In this document: piece by piece, positions 34,044-43,070 of the stretch
Layout of the letters: each line of letters starts with the position of its first letter
Position numbering within the stretch: the first letter of the stretch is position 1
NCBI RefSeq assembly: GCF_003852315.1
Contig: NZ_CP027762.1
Location: 5,065,501 to 5,129,500 of the forward strand
Direction of reading: 5' to 3'
From: Pseudomonas sp. LBUM920
Lineage (GTDB): Bacteria > Pseudomonadota > Gammaproteobacteria > Pseudomonadales > Pseudomonadaceae
DNA: 64,000 nucleotides
The notes under the pieces: model-generated
What the model was told of the DNA's origin: nothing
Database searches by the model: none
Seen by the model: only the letters and a program-made list of their open reading frames with translations
Made by a program: the position numbers and the translations under genes

Positions 34044-35660
34044 ATGGCCACCCCTTCCCTGACTGCCTCCACCACCGCCTCACACGCAGACCCCAAACCC
34101 CGGCTGGACAAGAAACCCGGCCTGGTGACGGTGATCATCTTCTTCGCCGTGCTCGCCATGGGCCTGCTGTTTACCGCCTACAGCCTGATGCACGACATGC
34201 ACGAGCTGGGCACGGTGGTCACCACCTGGACACCGTTTCTGCTGCTCGGCGTGGCGCTGTTGATCGCCCTGGGCTTCGAATTCGTCAACGGCTTCCACGA
34301 CACCGCCAACGCAGTGGCGACGGTGATCTACACCAACTCGCTGCCGCCACACTTTGCAGTGGTGTGGTCGGGCTTTTTCAACTTCCTCGGCGTGCTGCTG
34401 TCCAGCGGCGCCGTGGCGTTCGGCATCATTGCCCTGCTGCCGGTCGAGCTGATTTTGCAAGTGGGCTCCTCGGCCGGTTTCGCGATGATCTTCGCCTTGC
34501 TGATCGCCGCGATCCTGTGGAACCTCGGCACCTGGTGGCTGGGCCTGCCGGCCTCGTCTTCGCACACCCTGATCGGCTCGATCATCGGCGTCGGAGTGGC
34601 GAACGCCTTGATGCACGGGCGTGACGGTACCAGCGGCGTCGATTGGAGCCAGGCGATCAAGATTGGTTATGCGCTGCTGCTGTCACCGCTGATCGGCTTC
34701 GCGTTTGCCGCCTTGCTGTTGCTGGCGCTTCGCGCCTTTGTAAAAAACCGCTCGCTGTACAAGGCGCCCAAGGGCGACACCCCGCCGCCGTGGTGGATTC
34801 GCGGCATGCTGATCGCCACCTGCACCGGCGTGTCCTTCGCTCACGGTTCAAACGACGGCCAGAAAGGCATGGGCCTGATCATGCTGATCCTGGTCGGCAC
34901 CCTGCCAATGGCTTACGCGCTGAACCGCACCATGCCGGCCGAGCAGTCGTTGCAGTTTGCGGCAGTGGCCGAGGTGACCCAGGTCGCCTTGATGAAAAGC
35001 GCACCGCAAGCACTGCCGGGCGACCCACGGCCGATCCTGTCGACCTACGTGCGCACCAAGGAAGCCACACCGCAACTGATACCCGCCCTCGCCGCCCTGG
35101 CAGGCCAGATAGGTGACGAAGTCAAAGGCTACGGCTCCCTGGCCAAAGTCCCCGCCGAAGCGGTAGGCAACGTGCGCAACGACATGTACTTGACCAGCGA
35201 AACCATTCGCCTGATGGACAAGGACAAGGTCGGCAGCTTCGACGCCGACACCCAAGGCAAGCTGAAGCTGTTCAAGGAACAGATCGACAATTCCACGCGC
35301 TTTATTCCGCTGTGGGTGAAGATCGCCGTGGCCATCGCTCTCGGCCTGGGCACCATGGTTGGCTGGAAGCGCATCGTGGTAACGGTGGGCGAGAAAATTG
35401 GCAAGACCCACCTGACCTATGCCCAAGGCGCCTCGGCCGAGACAGTGGCGATGCTGACGATTGGCGCAGCGGACATGTTCGGGTTGCCGGTGTCGACCAC
35501 CCATGTGCTGTCGTCCGGTGTGGCCGGGACCATGGTGGCCAATGGCGGGGGGTTGCAGATGAAGACCATCCGCAATTTGCTGATGGCCTGGGTGCTAACG
35601 TTGCCGGCGGCGATTCTGTTGTCGGGCAGTTTGTACTGGCTGTTCACCCAACTGTTCTGA
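34044..35660 (+). CDS. PiT-family inorganic phosphate transporter
   Basis: A 538-aa low-affinity phosphate:cation symporter (PitA-like). Both PiT repeat signatures are present: GFEFVNGFHDTANAVATV in the N-half, VSFAHGSNDGQKGMG in the middle, and GLPVSTTHVLSSGVAG near the C-terminus. About ten membrane segments are split by a large soluble domain (~residues 300-420). The first ~30 residues are Thr/Ala-rich and cytoplasmic. Confidence 0.93.
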   Translation: MATPSLTASTTASHADPKPRLDKKPGLVTVIIFFAVLAMGLLFTAYSLMHDMHELGTVVTTWTPFLLLGVALLIALGFEFVNGFHDTANAVATVIYTNSLPPHFAVVWSGFFNFLGVLLSSGAVAFGIIALLPVELILQVGSSAGFAMIFALLIAAILWNLGTWWLGLPASSSHTLIGSIIGVGVANALMHGRDGTSGVDWSQAIKIGYALLLSPLIGFAFAALLLLALRAFVKNRSLYKAPKGDTPPPWWIRGMLIATCTGVSFAHGSNDGQKGMGLIMLILVGTLPMAYALNRTMPAEQSLQFAAVAEVTQVALMKSAPQALPGDPRPILSTYVRTKEATPQLIPALAALAGQIGDEVKGYGSLAKVPAEAVGNVRNDMYLTSETIRLMDKDKVGSFDADTQGKLKLFKEQIDNSTRFIPLWVKIAVAIALGLGTMVGWKRIVVTVGEKIGKTHLTYAQGASAETVAMLTIGAADMFGLPVSTTHVLSSGVAGTMVANGGGLQMKTIRNLLMAWVLTLPAAILLSGSLYWLFTQLF

Positions 35661-35679
35661 CACAACACTGTTAAAAACT

Positions 35680-35766
35680 GTGGGAGCGGGCTTGCTCGCG
35701 AAGGCGGTGTGTCAGTACCGAATAGGCTGGCTGACACACCACCTTCGCGAGCAAGCCCGCTCCCAC
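35680..35766. repeat. REPIN (inverted REP pair)
   Basis: An 87-bp pair with GTGGGAGCGGGCTTGC cores, between the convergent PiT and pxpC genes. Confidence 0.93.
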
Positions 35767-35783
35767 ATAGGTCCTATGTGTTT

Positions 35784-36758
35784 TCAGGGAGTGAATAAAC
35801 CGCCCATTATTTTCAGCCGCTTCTTGTACACCCGCCGCGCCTCCAATGCCTCCTCAAGCGTCACCGCCACAAACCCCGCCCGCTGGTTCGGCTGCATCTG
35901 CCCGATCAAATCCAGATCCGCACTGATCACCGTGCCAATCATCGCGTAGCCACCGCCCGAGACCGCATCCCTGTGCAGCACAATCGGCTCCAACCCCGCC
36001 GGCACCTGGATCGAGCCAATGGGGTAGCAACTGTCGACGATATTCGACGGGTCCGAGCCCGCGCCAAACGGCTGCTCACGCGGCTGAAAACTCAACGCGC
36101 TGCCGCCCTTGAAGCGATAGCCGATGCGATCCGCCTCGGAGCCCACTGTCCACGGTTCGGCAAAAAAGCTGCTTTTCGCGCCGTCAGTCAGCCGGTCGTA
36201 ATACAGCCCCGGTACCACACGCAAGGTCACATCGCCGCCGACTGAGCGACGCAGCGCCATCGGCAAACTGTTGCCCGCACGCCCCAGCCCGCAGGCCTGG
36301 CCGATCGGCAGTTCATCGCCCGCCTGCAAGCGCCGTCCCTGAAACCCGCCAAGCGCGCCGAGGGTGTACGTCGAGCGGCTGCCGAGCACCAATGGCACAT
36401 CAATGCCGCCCGCCACTGCCAGGTAGGTGCGCGCGCCCGCCTTGGGAAATTCAAAGCGCAGCACCTGCCCGGCGCGCACCTGGAACGCGGTGTCCTGATG
36501 CACCACATCACCGTCCAGGCGTGGCGCCATCAGCGCACCGCTGAGCGCCACCAACGCGTCCTGTTGAAACAGCAGCTCAGGCCCGATCAAGGTGCATTCC
36601 AGGCCGGCCGCACCCATCGGGTTGCCCACCAGGTGGTTGGCCGCGCTCAAGGCGTATTGGTCCAGCGCACCCGAGGGCGGGATGCCCAAGTGGTAATAGC
36701 CTTCACGACCAAGGTCCTGCACAGAGGTGGCGAGGCCGGGTTTGATGACTTTGATCAT
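35784..36758 (-). CDS. pxpC: 5-oxoprolinase subunit PxpC
   Basis: A 324-aa biotin-dependent-carboxyltransferase-like protein (allophanate hydrolase subunit 2 family). The N-terminus IKVIKPGLATSVQDLGREGY and the SGALDQYALSAANHLVGNP stretch are diagnostic. With PxpA and PxpB it forms the ATP-dependent 5-oxoprolinase that opens pyroglutamate to glutamate. Its ATG overlaps the pxpB stop by 4 bp. It is the last gene of the operon. Confidence 0.92.
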   Translation of the reverse strand: MIKVIKPGLATSVQDLGREGYYHLGIPPSGALDQYALSAANHLVGNPMGAAGLECTLIGPELLFQQDALVALSGALMAPRLDGDVVHQDTAFQVRAGQVLRFEFPKAGARTYLAVAGGIDVPLVLGSRSTYTLGALGGFQGRRLQAGDELPIGQACGLGRAGNSLPMALRRSVGGDVTLRVVPGLYYDRLTDGAKSSFFAEPWTVGSEADRIGYRFKGGSALSFQPREQPFGAGSDPSNIVDSCYPIGSIQVPAGLEPIVLHRDAVSGGGYAMIGTVISADLDLIGQMQPNQRAGFVAVTLEEALEARRVYKKRLKIMGGLFTP

Positions 36759-37633
36759 GTCAGCGCCTCCTGCAGGGTTTTCGGATAGCCAACGGGGTCG
36801 GCAATAAAGGCGTCGAGGGAAAATTCCACCGGACGGATGCGCAAGTCGAAACGCCCCGCGTCCACCTCGGCGACCGCCAGGTCATAGGCGTCGCGGTCCA
36901 GCGGTTTGAACTGCACGATGTCTCCGGGGCGGAAGAACACCATGTGCTCCTTGAGGTACGCCAACTGCTGCGCCGGGTCGTAGATGGGCGCCGGGGTCAC
37001 GCCGAACATCTGGTAACCCCCGGCGCCGCGTACCGAGTAAATACAGCCAAAGCAGCCGCCATGCCCGAGGGTCAATTTGGGTGTGTCGGTGCGCGGGCGC
37101 AGGTACTTGGGCACCTGCAATTGCCGTTCGCGCTCAACCATCTGGAACATGAACGGCAGGCCTGCGACAAAGCCCACCATCGACACAAACCACGGCGCGC
37201 CACTGTGGGCGGCGATAAACGCGTCGACATCGGCCAGGCCGTTGATGCGCGCAGCGTATTCCAGGTCTGTGCCCGTGGGGTCTTGGTGACGGTCGCGAAA
37301 ACGCATCAGCGTTTCGTGGGTCCAGGGGTCGTTGTAGAGCACCGGGATTTCAATGATGCGCGTGTGCAACGTGCGCTCGGCCACGGCCTGGGCTTCGGCG
37401 CTTTGCACGGCGTCGAGCAGCACGTGTGGCGCGATGCGGTCGGGGTCGAAGCGAATCTGAAACGACGCATTGGCCAGGCACACATCCAATACGCCGTCCA
37501 GCGCCAGACGCTCCACGGCGCGGGTCACGGCCATGCCTTTGAAAAAGGCCTGCAGGGACATGCTGTCGCTGACCTCGGCAAACAAGTGTTCATCACCGCC
37601 GAAGCTGTAGCGGATGGGGGACGTTTCAGCCAT
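36755..37633 (-). CDS. pxpB: 5-oxoprolinase subunit PxpB
   Basis: A 292-aa protein of the KipI/allophanate hydrolase subunit 1 family: an N-terminal YSFGGDEHLFAEVSDSM and a C-terminal cyclophilin-like part (FVAGLPFMFQM, GAGGYQMFGVTPAPIYDP). In the usual family the region reads GGQTG-like; here it is GGCFGCIYSVRGAGG, a divergent version. I use the ATG at 37633, with GAGG 8 nt upstream, not the earlier 37654 start. It is coupled to pxpC, and a large repeat array separates it from pxpA. Confidence 0.87.
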   Translation of the reverse strand: MAETSPIRYSFGGDEHLFAEVSDSMSLQAFFKGMAVTRAVERLALDGVLDVCLANASFQIRFDPDRIAPHVLLDAVQSAEAQAVAERTLHTRIIEIPVLYNDPWTHETLMRFRDRHQDPTGTDLEYAARINGLADVDAFIAAHSGAPWFVSMVGFVAGLPFMFQMVERERQLQVPKYLRPRTDTPKLTLGHGGCFGCIYSVRGAGGYQMFGVTPAPIYDPAQQLAYLKEHMVFFRPGDIVQFKPLDRDAYDLAVAEVDAGRFDLRIRPVEFSLDAFIADPVGYPKTLQEALT

Positions 37634-37675
37634 GTCTGTTCCTCTTGGAATCATTGTAGAAAGGCAGGCAAAAAA

Positions 37676-37692
37676 TCATGTGTGTGTGTGTG
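37676..37692. repeat. (TG)n microsatellite before pxpB
   Basis: Seven consecutive TG dinucleotides lie about 45 bp upstream of the pxpB start, within the pxpA-pxpB gap. The short tract could vary in length between strains. Confidence 0.7.
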
Positions 37693-37723
37693 CATGCTTT
37701 TTGTTGGGGTGAGCGCATGTTGT

Positions 37724-38049
37724 TGTGGCGAGCGGGCTTACTGTTGCCAGTGGGTTTACTGTGGTCAGTGGGCTTACTGTGGTCAGTAGGCTTACTGTGG
37801 TCAGTAGGCTTACTGTGGCGAGCGGGCTTGCCCCGCGTTGGGCTGCGCAGCAGTCCTTAAATCAGGCGACCGGGTGCTACCTGACACGACGCGGCGTTTA
37901 TTGGGGCGGCTTCGCCGCCCAACGCGGGGCAAGCCCGCTCGCCACAGTAAGCCCGGCTACCACAGTAAGCCCGGTTGCCTCAGTAAGCCCGGTCGTCTTA
38001 GTAAGCCCGGTTGTCTCAGCAAGCCCGCTCGCCCTCAGAGAGTCCTCTC
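37724..38049. repeat. REPIN flanked by mirrored 18-bp minisatellites
   Basis: Six 18-bp units (TGTGGCGAGCGGGCTTAC type) start at 37724, 37742, 37760, 37778, 37796 and 37814; the last is the left REP core of a REPIN. On the other side of the REPIN six complementary 18-bp units (CCCGCTCGCCACAGTAAG type) run from about 37933 to 38040. The two arms are inverted to each other, so the whole could fold as one very long hairpin. The pxpA stop codon (38016-38018) lies inside the right arm. Confidence 0.9.
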
Positions 38050-38819
38050 GCCCCAACACGTCCACTCGCCGCTGTGACTATGATGCCCGCCCGGTCCAAC
38101 GCTTCGCGGGTGGCCTCGACCAACTCCAGCGCGCCGGGCGTGTCGCTGTGCAGGCAGATGGAGTCGAATGCGATAGGCAGGTCTTCGCCCTCTACCGTAC
38201 GCACCAACCCCGTCTGACAAGCCCGCAAGACCCGCGCCGCGACCGTTGCAGGGTCAAGCGCCCGCACATGGCGGGTAAACACGATGGAGCCGGTCAGGTC
38301 GTATTCACGGTCAGCGTAAAACTCGCGCACCACAGGCTGCCCGAGTTCCTTGGCAACGCGCCAGATCACCGAGTTGGGCATGCAGTACAGCAACAATGTC
38401 GGTTCGATCAGTTGCAGGTTTTGCACCAGCAAGCGCGCGGCCTCTTCGTCGCGAGCCAGGTGCATGTAGAGCGCGCCGTGGGGCTTGATGTGTTGCAGGG
38501 GCACGCCTTGGGCGCGGGCGATTTCGCGCAGGGCGCCGAGCTGGTAGAGCATGTCGTCCACCAGTTCCTGCGCCGGTGCGTTGATATGCCGACGGCCAAA
38601 CCCCACCAAGTCACGAAAGCCTGGGTGCGCGCCGATGGCCACGCCGAGTTGCTTGGCGCGCGCAACGGTGCGGCGCATGGTACCGGGGTCGCCGGCGTGG
38701 AAGCCGGTGGCGATGTTGGCTGAGCTGATGTAAGCCATCAGTTCAGCATCCACGCCATCGCCGATGGTCCAGGGGCCGAAGCCTTCGCCCATGTCTGAAT
38801 TGAAATCCACTGCCTGCAT
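38016..38819 (-). CDS. pxpA: 5-oxoprolinase subunit PxpA
   Basis: A 267-aa LamB/YcsF-family protein. The N-terminus DFNSDMGEGFGPWTIGDG, then ANIATGFHAGDPGTM and GAHPGFRDLVGFGRR, are the family signatures. The family is usually about 250 aa; here the last ~8 residues (GLSEGERAC) are encoded by a REP-derived 18-bp unit, so the C-terminus appears extended or replaced by the repeat. It heads the pxp operon and is divergent from a LysR gene. Confidence 0.92.
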   Translation of the reverse strand: MQAVDFNSDMGEGFGPWTIGDGVDAELMAYISSANIATGFHAGDPGTMRRTVARAKQLGVAIGAHPGFRDLVGFGRRHINAPAQELVDDMLYQLGALREIARAQGVPLQHIKPHGALYMHLARDEEAARLLVQNLQLIEPTLLLYCMPNSVIWRVAKELGQPVVREFYADREYDLTGSIVFTRHVRALDPATVAARVLRACQTGLVRTVEGEDLPIAFDSICLHSDTPGALELVEATREALDRAGIIVTAASGRVGARGLSEGERAC

Positions 38820-38885
38820 CGGTGTCGCTCCGCCAAAGGTGATGCCAGGAAAGTAGGCTGGCGCTTGACCCCTTGGGAAGATCTA

Positions 38886-38919
38886 TTATCAGATGGCCCA
38901 TCTTCTGAAAATCAGATAA
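38886..38919. promoter_or_regulatory. Candidate LysR operator between pxpA and its regulator
   Basis: TTATC...GATAA encloses two further inverted pairs, AGATGG-C-CCATCT (38891-38903) and ATCT-N10-AGAT (38900-38917). It ends 4 bp before the LysR start codon, so it may serve both divergent promoters. Confidence 0.5.
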
Positions 38920-38923
38920 AGCC

Positions 38924-39841
38924 ATGTCCTTGACCTTGCGCCAAGTTCGCTACTTCGTCGCCACTGCCGAGATCGGCCAGATTTCCCAGGCGGCCATTCA
39001 CTTGAACATCTCCCAGTCGGCGGTGACCACGGCGATCAAGGAACTGGAAGCCATGCTCGGCGTGCAGCTGTTTGTGCGTTCGGCTCAAGGCATGAACCTG
39101 ACCGATGCCGGACGGCACTTTCTCAACCGTGCCTATGTGATTGTGCGCAGCGTGGACGACGCGCTGAACAGCCCGCTGCCGGATTACCGCGCCAGCGGCG
39201 TGCTGCGCGTGGCGGCCAGTTACACGGTGCTCGGCTATTTCCTGCCGCATCACTTGCAACGCATGGAACACTGGCACCCGGACGTGACCATCGAGGTGTT
39301 CGAGCAGGAGCGCCAAGCCATCGAACACGGCCTGCTCGACGGTCAATTCGACATGGCCGTGGTGCTCACCGCCAACCTCACTCACCCGGATATCGTCTCC
39401 GAGATCCTGTTCAATTCGGAACGCCGCCTGTGGCTGCCCAGCCACCACCCGTTGTGCGAACGCGGCGCCGTGAGCCTGGCCGATGTGGCGCAGGAACCTT
39501 ACATCCTGCTCACCGTCGACGAGGCCGAACACAGCGCCATGCGCTACTGGGAACAGGCCGGACAAACGCCCAAGGTGCGGCTGCGCACCAGCTCGGTGGA
39601 GGCGGTGCGCAGCATGGTTGCCAATGGCAGCGGCGTGGCGATTCTGTCGGACCTGGTGCACCGGCCCTGGTCCCTGGAAGGCAAGCGCATCGAGACGCTG
39701 ACCGTGACCGACCCAGTGACGCCCATGAGCGTCGGCCTGGCCTGGCACCGCGAGCGCGCGTTCACACCGGCGATGCAGGCGTTTCGGGATTACTTCCACG
39801 ATGCTTTCCTGGCACCGCAGCAGTTGTCGGCGCGGCGTTAA
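38924..39841 (+). CDS. LysR-family regulator, probably of the pxp operon
   Basis: A 305-aa LysR protein. HTH: YFVATAEIGQISQAAIHLNI then SQSAVTTAIKELE, with the effector domain beyond residue 90. It is divergent from pxpA across 104 bp that carry nested inverted repeats. Control of pyroglutamate use is inferred from this position. It overlaps the next LysR gene tail to tail by 4 bp. Confidence 0.88.
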   Translation: MSLTLRQVRYFVATAEIGQISQAAIHLNISQSAVTTAIKELEAMLGVQLFVRSAQGMNLTDAGRHFLNRAYVIVRSVDDALNSPLPDYRASGVLRVAASYTVLGYFLPHHLQRMEHWHPDVTIEVFEQERQAIEHGLLDGQFDMAVVLTANLTHPDIVSEILFNSERRLWLPSHHPLCERGAVSLADVAQEPYILLTVDEAEHSAMRYWEQAGQTPKVRLRTSSVEAVRSMVANGSGVAILSDLVHRPWSLEGKRIETLTVTDPVTPMSVGLAWHRERAFTPAMQAFRDYFHDAFLAPQQLSARR

Positions 39842-40734
39842 ATCTGGGCTTGCACGGTGGCGGCGAGCCAATCCATGAACACCCGCACGCGCTGTGGCAA
39901 ATGCCGCTGCCCGGCATAGAGCAACGACACGTCCAACGCCGGCGCGGGGTAGTCAGGCAACACGGCCACCAGTTCACCGCGCTCGAGTAAATCGCGAATT
40001 CCCAGGACCGGCACCTGCGTGATGCCAAAACCGCCCAGGCACGCCGACTTGTAGGCATCGGTGCTGTTGACCGTGACGCGCCCGGCCATCGGCACGCGGT
40101 GCACTTTGTTGCCCTGCTGGTATTCGAACCCCGGCGAACGCGAACCCAATGGCCGCACGTAATGCACCAATTGGTGATGCGCCAGGTCGGCCAGGGTCTC
40201 GGGCTTGCCATGGCGCCGAACATACTCGGCGCTGACGCAGTTGATCATCGGCATGCTGCACAGCAGGCGCGCCACCACCGACTGATCAGGCTGCGCGCCG
40301 ACGCGCAACACGCAGTCGAAACCTTCGGCGAGCAGGTCTACCTGACGGTCGGTGGTGCTGATTTCCAACTCGATCAAGGGGTGGGCGTGCATGAATTCGG
40401 GCAGGCGCGGCAGGATCAGGTCCCGCGCCATGACGTTGGGCATGTCCACGCGAATGCGCCCGGTCAGTTGCGCTTCATCCTGACGAAACAGGCCTTCAAG
40501 TTCTTCCATGTGCGACAGCAAATCCTTGCTGCGCTCATACAGCACGCGCCCGTCCTGAGTGGCCTGGACCTTGCGCGTGGTGCGCTGCAACAGGCGCGCG
40601 CCGAGTAATTCTTCGAGTGCCTGCACGTGCTCGGACACCGTGGAGCGCGGCAGCCCCAGGCTCTCGCCCGCCTGGGTGAAACTCGACAGTTCGGTGACCC
40701 GCACGAAGGTGCGCAACAGCTCAAGCTTGTTCAT
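39838..40734 (-). CDS. LysR-family regulator
   Basis: A 298-aa LysR protein of the CrgA/AphB-like type: HTH LRTFVRVTELSSFTQAGESL then PRSTVSEHVQALEELLG, and the RIRVDMPNVMARDLILPRLP start of the effector domain. It is divergent from the SDR gene at 40841, the usual arrangement for a LysR-regulated short-chain dehydrogenase. Confidence 0.88.
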   Translation of the reverse strand: MNKLELLRTFVRVTELSSFTQAGESLGLPRSTVSEHVQALEELLGARLLQRTTRKVQATQDGRVLYERSKDLLSHMEELEGLFRQDEAQLTGRIRVDMPNVMARDLILPRLPEFMHAHPLIELEISTTDRQVDLLAEGFDCVLRVGAQPDQSVVARLLCSMPMINCVSAEYVRRHGKPETLADLAHHQLVHYVRPLGSRSPGFEYQQGNKVHRVPMAGRVTVNSTDAYKSACLGGFGITQVPVLGIRDLLERGELVAVLPDYPAPALDVSLLYAGQRHLPQRVRVFMDWLAATVQAQI

Positions 40735-40840
40735 GGGATTGTTCGCCTTATCCGGCCAGTGATTCCGATAGCGCCTTGTTTATCACGTTACGAGCGGACA
40801 AATACACTCAGTCCCACTGATCACACACGAGGACTGCACC

Positions 40841-41599
40841 ATGACCCGTAAAATCGCACTCATCACTGGCGCCAGCCGCGGCCTGGGCAAAAGCGCGGCG
40901 CTGCACCTGGCGGCACAGGGCGTCGACATCATCGGCACCTACCACAGCGCCGCAGCCGAAGCCCAAGCGGTGGTGGAACAGATTCAAGCGCTGGGTGGCC
41001 GTGCTGCCATGTTGCAACTGGATGTCAGCCAAAGCGGCACCTTCAATGACTTCGTCGGCGAGGTCAGCACAGTACTCAAGGATGTTTTCGCACAGGATCA
41101 CTTCAATTTTCTGATCAACAACGCCGGCATCGGCGCTCACGCCAGCTTCGCTGAAACCACCGAAGAACAGTTTGACCGCCTGGTGGCCATCCACTTCAAG
41201 GCGCCGTTTTTCCTCACGCAAAAGTTGCTGCCGCTGATCAGCGATGGCGGGCGCATCATCAATATCTCCAGCGGCCTGGCGCGGTTCAGCCTGCCAGGGT
41301 ATTCGGCGTATGCCTCGATGAAGGGCGCGGTTGAAGTGCTGTCGCGCTACCAGGCCAAAGAGTTGGGCCCGCGCGGCATTACCGTCAACGCCCTGGCACC
41401 GGGCGCCATTGCCACCGACTTCAGCGGCGGCGCAGTGCGCGATAACCCGGACGTCAACGCAATGGTCGCCAACAACACCGCGCTGGGCCGTGCCGGTTTG
41501 CCAGACGACATCGGCGGCGCGATCTCGACCTTGCTGGCCGATGGCAGCAACTGGATCACCGGGCAGCGCATCGAAGCGTCGGGCGGCATGTTTCTGTAG
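40841..41599 (+). CDS. SDR-family oxidoreductase
   Basis: A 252-aa classical SDR. The cofactor motif is TGASRGLG (residues ~8-15), NNAG lies near 90, and the catalytic YASMK with upstream Ser in NISSGLARFS is intact. The C-terminus (NWITGQRIEASGGMFL) is the FabG-like ending. GAGG lies 9 nt before the ATG. It is followed by another LysR gene. Confidence 0.9.
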   Translation: MTRKIALITGASRGLGKSAALHLAAQGVDIIGTYHSAAAEAQAVVEQIQALGGRAAMLQLDVSQSGTFNDFVGEVSTVLKDVFAQDHFNFLINNAGIGAHASFAETTEEQFDRLVAIHFKAPFFLTQKLLPLISDGGRIINISSGLARFSLPGYSAYASMKGAVEVLSRYQAKELGPRGITVNALAPGAIATDFSGGAVRDNPDVNAMVANNTALGRAGLPDDIGGAISTLLADGSNWITGQRIEASGGMFL

Positions 41600-41649
41600 G
41601 CATTGTGCGCTAGCATCAATGCCTTCAAGTCACAGACAGGCAATCACCG

Positions 41650-42555
41650 ATGAGTTTCGATCCAGGTTTGGCCGGCGGCATGGGCGTATTGGCAGCCGTG
41701 GTCGACAGCGGCAGTTTTGCCCGCGCCGCCGACAGCCTGGACATGACGCCTTCGGGGGTCAGCCGGGCGATTTCGCGCCTGGAAAAGCGCCTGGGGATTC
41801 GCCTGTTCGACCGCACCACGCGCTCGGTGCAACTGACCGACGAAGGCCGACGTTTTTATCAGCAAATCGCGCCGTTGCTGGCCGGTCTTGAAGAAGCCGC
41901 CAGCTCCGCCGCCGACAGTGCATTGACCGTGCGCGGGCGCTTGCGGGTGAACATCGACCCGTACTTCTCGCGCCTGGTATTGGGCCCGGTGCTGGGCGAT
42001 TTCATGCGGCGCTACCCGCAACTGCAGTTGGACTTGCACACCCGCGACCAACTCGGCGACCTGGTCGCCGACGGTTTTGACGTGGCAATTCGCTTCGGCA
42101 TCCCACAATCCTCCTCGCTGATCGCGCGCAAATTGATGGAAGTGCGCGTGCTCACCGTGGCCTCTCCCGCTTACCTTGAGCAATACGGCCGACCGGCCAC
42201 GCCACAAGACCTGGAAACCGGGCATATGTGCCTGGACTTTCGCGACTCGCAAACCGGGCGCCCGTTTGCCTGGGAGTTCCACCGCAAGGGCGAGCAAGTG
42301 ATCGTGCGCACCGACGGTCGCTTGGTGGTCAACGACGCCAGCACCTTGTACAGCGTGTGTGAACACGGGCATGCGGTGGCGCAAATGCTCGACCTGGGCC
42401 TGACGCCGGCGCTCGATGCCGGCAGCCTGGTGGAGTTGTTTCCCGACTGGCCGGACGAGCGTTTTCCGCTGTACGCCTACTACCCGTCGCGGCATTTGCC
42501 CGCCGCCAAGGTGCGGGCGTTTCTGGAGTTTGTCGCCTCGCTCAAGCTTGGCTGA
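41650..42555 (+). CDS. LysR-family regulator
   Basis: A 301-aa LysR protein: HTH LAAVVDSGSFARAADSLDM then TPSGVSRAISRLEKRLG. It follows the SDR gene by 50 bp in the same direction. It overlaps the convergent PACE transporter gene by 14 bp. The target is not obvious; the SDR is one candidate. Confidence 0.88.
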   Translation: MSFDPGLAGGMGVLAAVVDSGSFARAADSLDMTPSGVSRAISRLEKRLGIRLFDRTTRSVQLTDEGRRFYQQIAPLLAGLEEAASSAADSALTVRGRLRVNIDPYFSRLVLGPVLGDFMRRYPQLQLDLHTRDQLGDLVADGFDVAIRFGIPQSSSLIARKLMEVRVLTVASPAYLEQYGRPATPQDLETGHMCLDFRDSQTGRPFAWEFHRKGEQVIVRTDGRLVVNDASTLYSVCEHGHAVAQMLDLGLTPALDAGSLVELFPDWPDERFPLYAYYPSRHLPAAKVRAFLEFVASLKLG

Positions 42556-42982
42556 CCAGCCGCCGCTGTAAGAACTTTTCCCGCAGCACGTCATAGCCCC
42601 AGTGATACACATAGGTGTACGGCAGGAAGAACAGCAGCACGCCGATGTCGAGAATAAACGCCTGCATCAGGCTGATGTTCAGCCACGCGGCGATCAACGG
42701 CACGCACACCAGAATCAGGCCGCCCTCGAACATCAGCGCGTGCAGCACACGCGTCCAGCCGTTGTTGGCGAGCTTGCAGCGTGCCTTGAGGCGATCGAAC
42801 AGGCCATTGAAAATCACGTTCCAGGTCAGCGCCATCAGGCTGATTGCCAGGGTGACCATGCCCATCTCCAGGGCGGGCTTGTCCATGATCCATGCCAGCA
42901 ACGGGGTACAGATCAACAACGCCAAACCTTCAAAACCAATGGCCTGGCAAACACGTTCAGTAATCGACTTGGTAGGGTTCAT
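42542..42982 (-). CDS. PACE-family efflux transporter
   Basis: A 146-aa protein of the PACE (AceI-like, chlorhexidine efflux) family: four membrane helices in two tandem repeats, each beginning with ER.C.AIGFEGLALL or R.LHALMFEGGLIL and having a WN..FN...D motif (ALTWNVIFNGLFDRL). PACE pumps expel biocides or short diamines. It is divergent from the LysR gene at 43071. A second LysR/PACE pair lies at 55781-57200. Confidence 0.9.
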   Translation of the reverse strand: MNPTKSITERVCQAIGFEGLALLICTPLLAWIMDKPALEMGMVTLAISLMALTWNVIFNGLFDRLKARCKLANNGWTRVLHALMFEGGLILVCVPLIAAWLNISLMQAFILDIGVLLFFLPYTYVYHWGYDVLREKFLQRRLVSQA

Positions 42983-43027
42983 GACCCGGCTCCGTGAGTG
43001 ACGACGGTTGCCATGATTACCCTTTGA

Positions 43028-43057
43028 ATCGATACTTCATAACTAATAACCATCGAT
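43028..43057. promoter_or_regulatory. Candidate LysR operator in the PACE/LysR gap
   Basis: ATCGAT occurs at 43028-43033 and again at 43052-43057, with TGA..CA-type flanks, giving an inverted repeat with an 18-bp AT-rich centre. Confidence 0.4.
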
Positions 43058-43070
43058 CAAGGCGATAGTC

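Noticed and set aside
37724..38049. CRISPR array
   Set aside because: The 18-bp units are contiguous without spacers and are mirrored around a REPIN; no cas genes are present.
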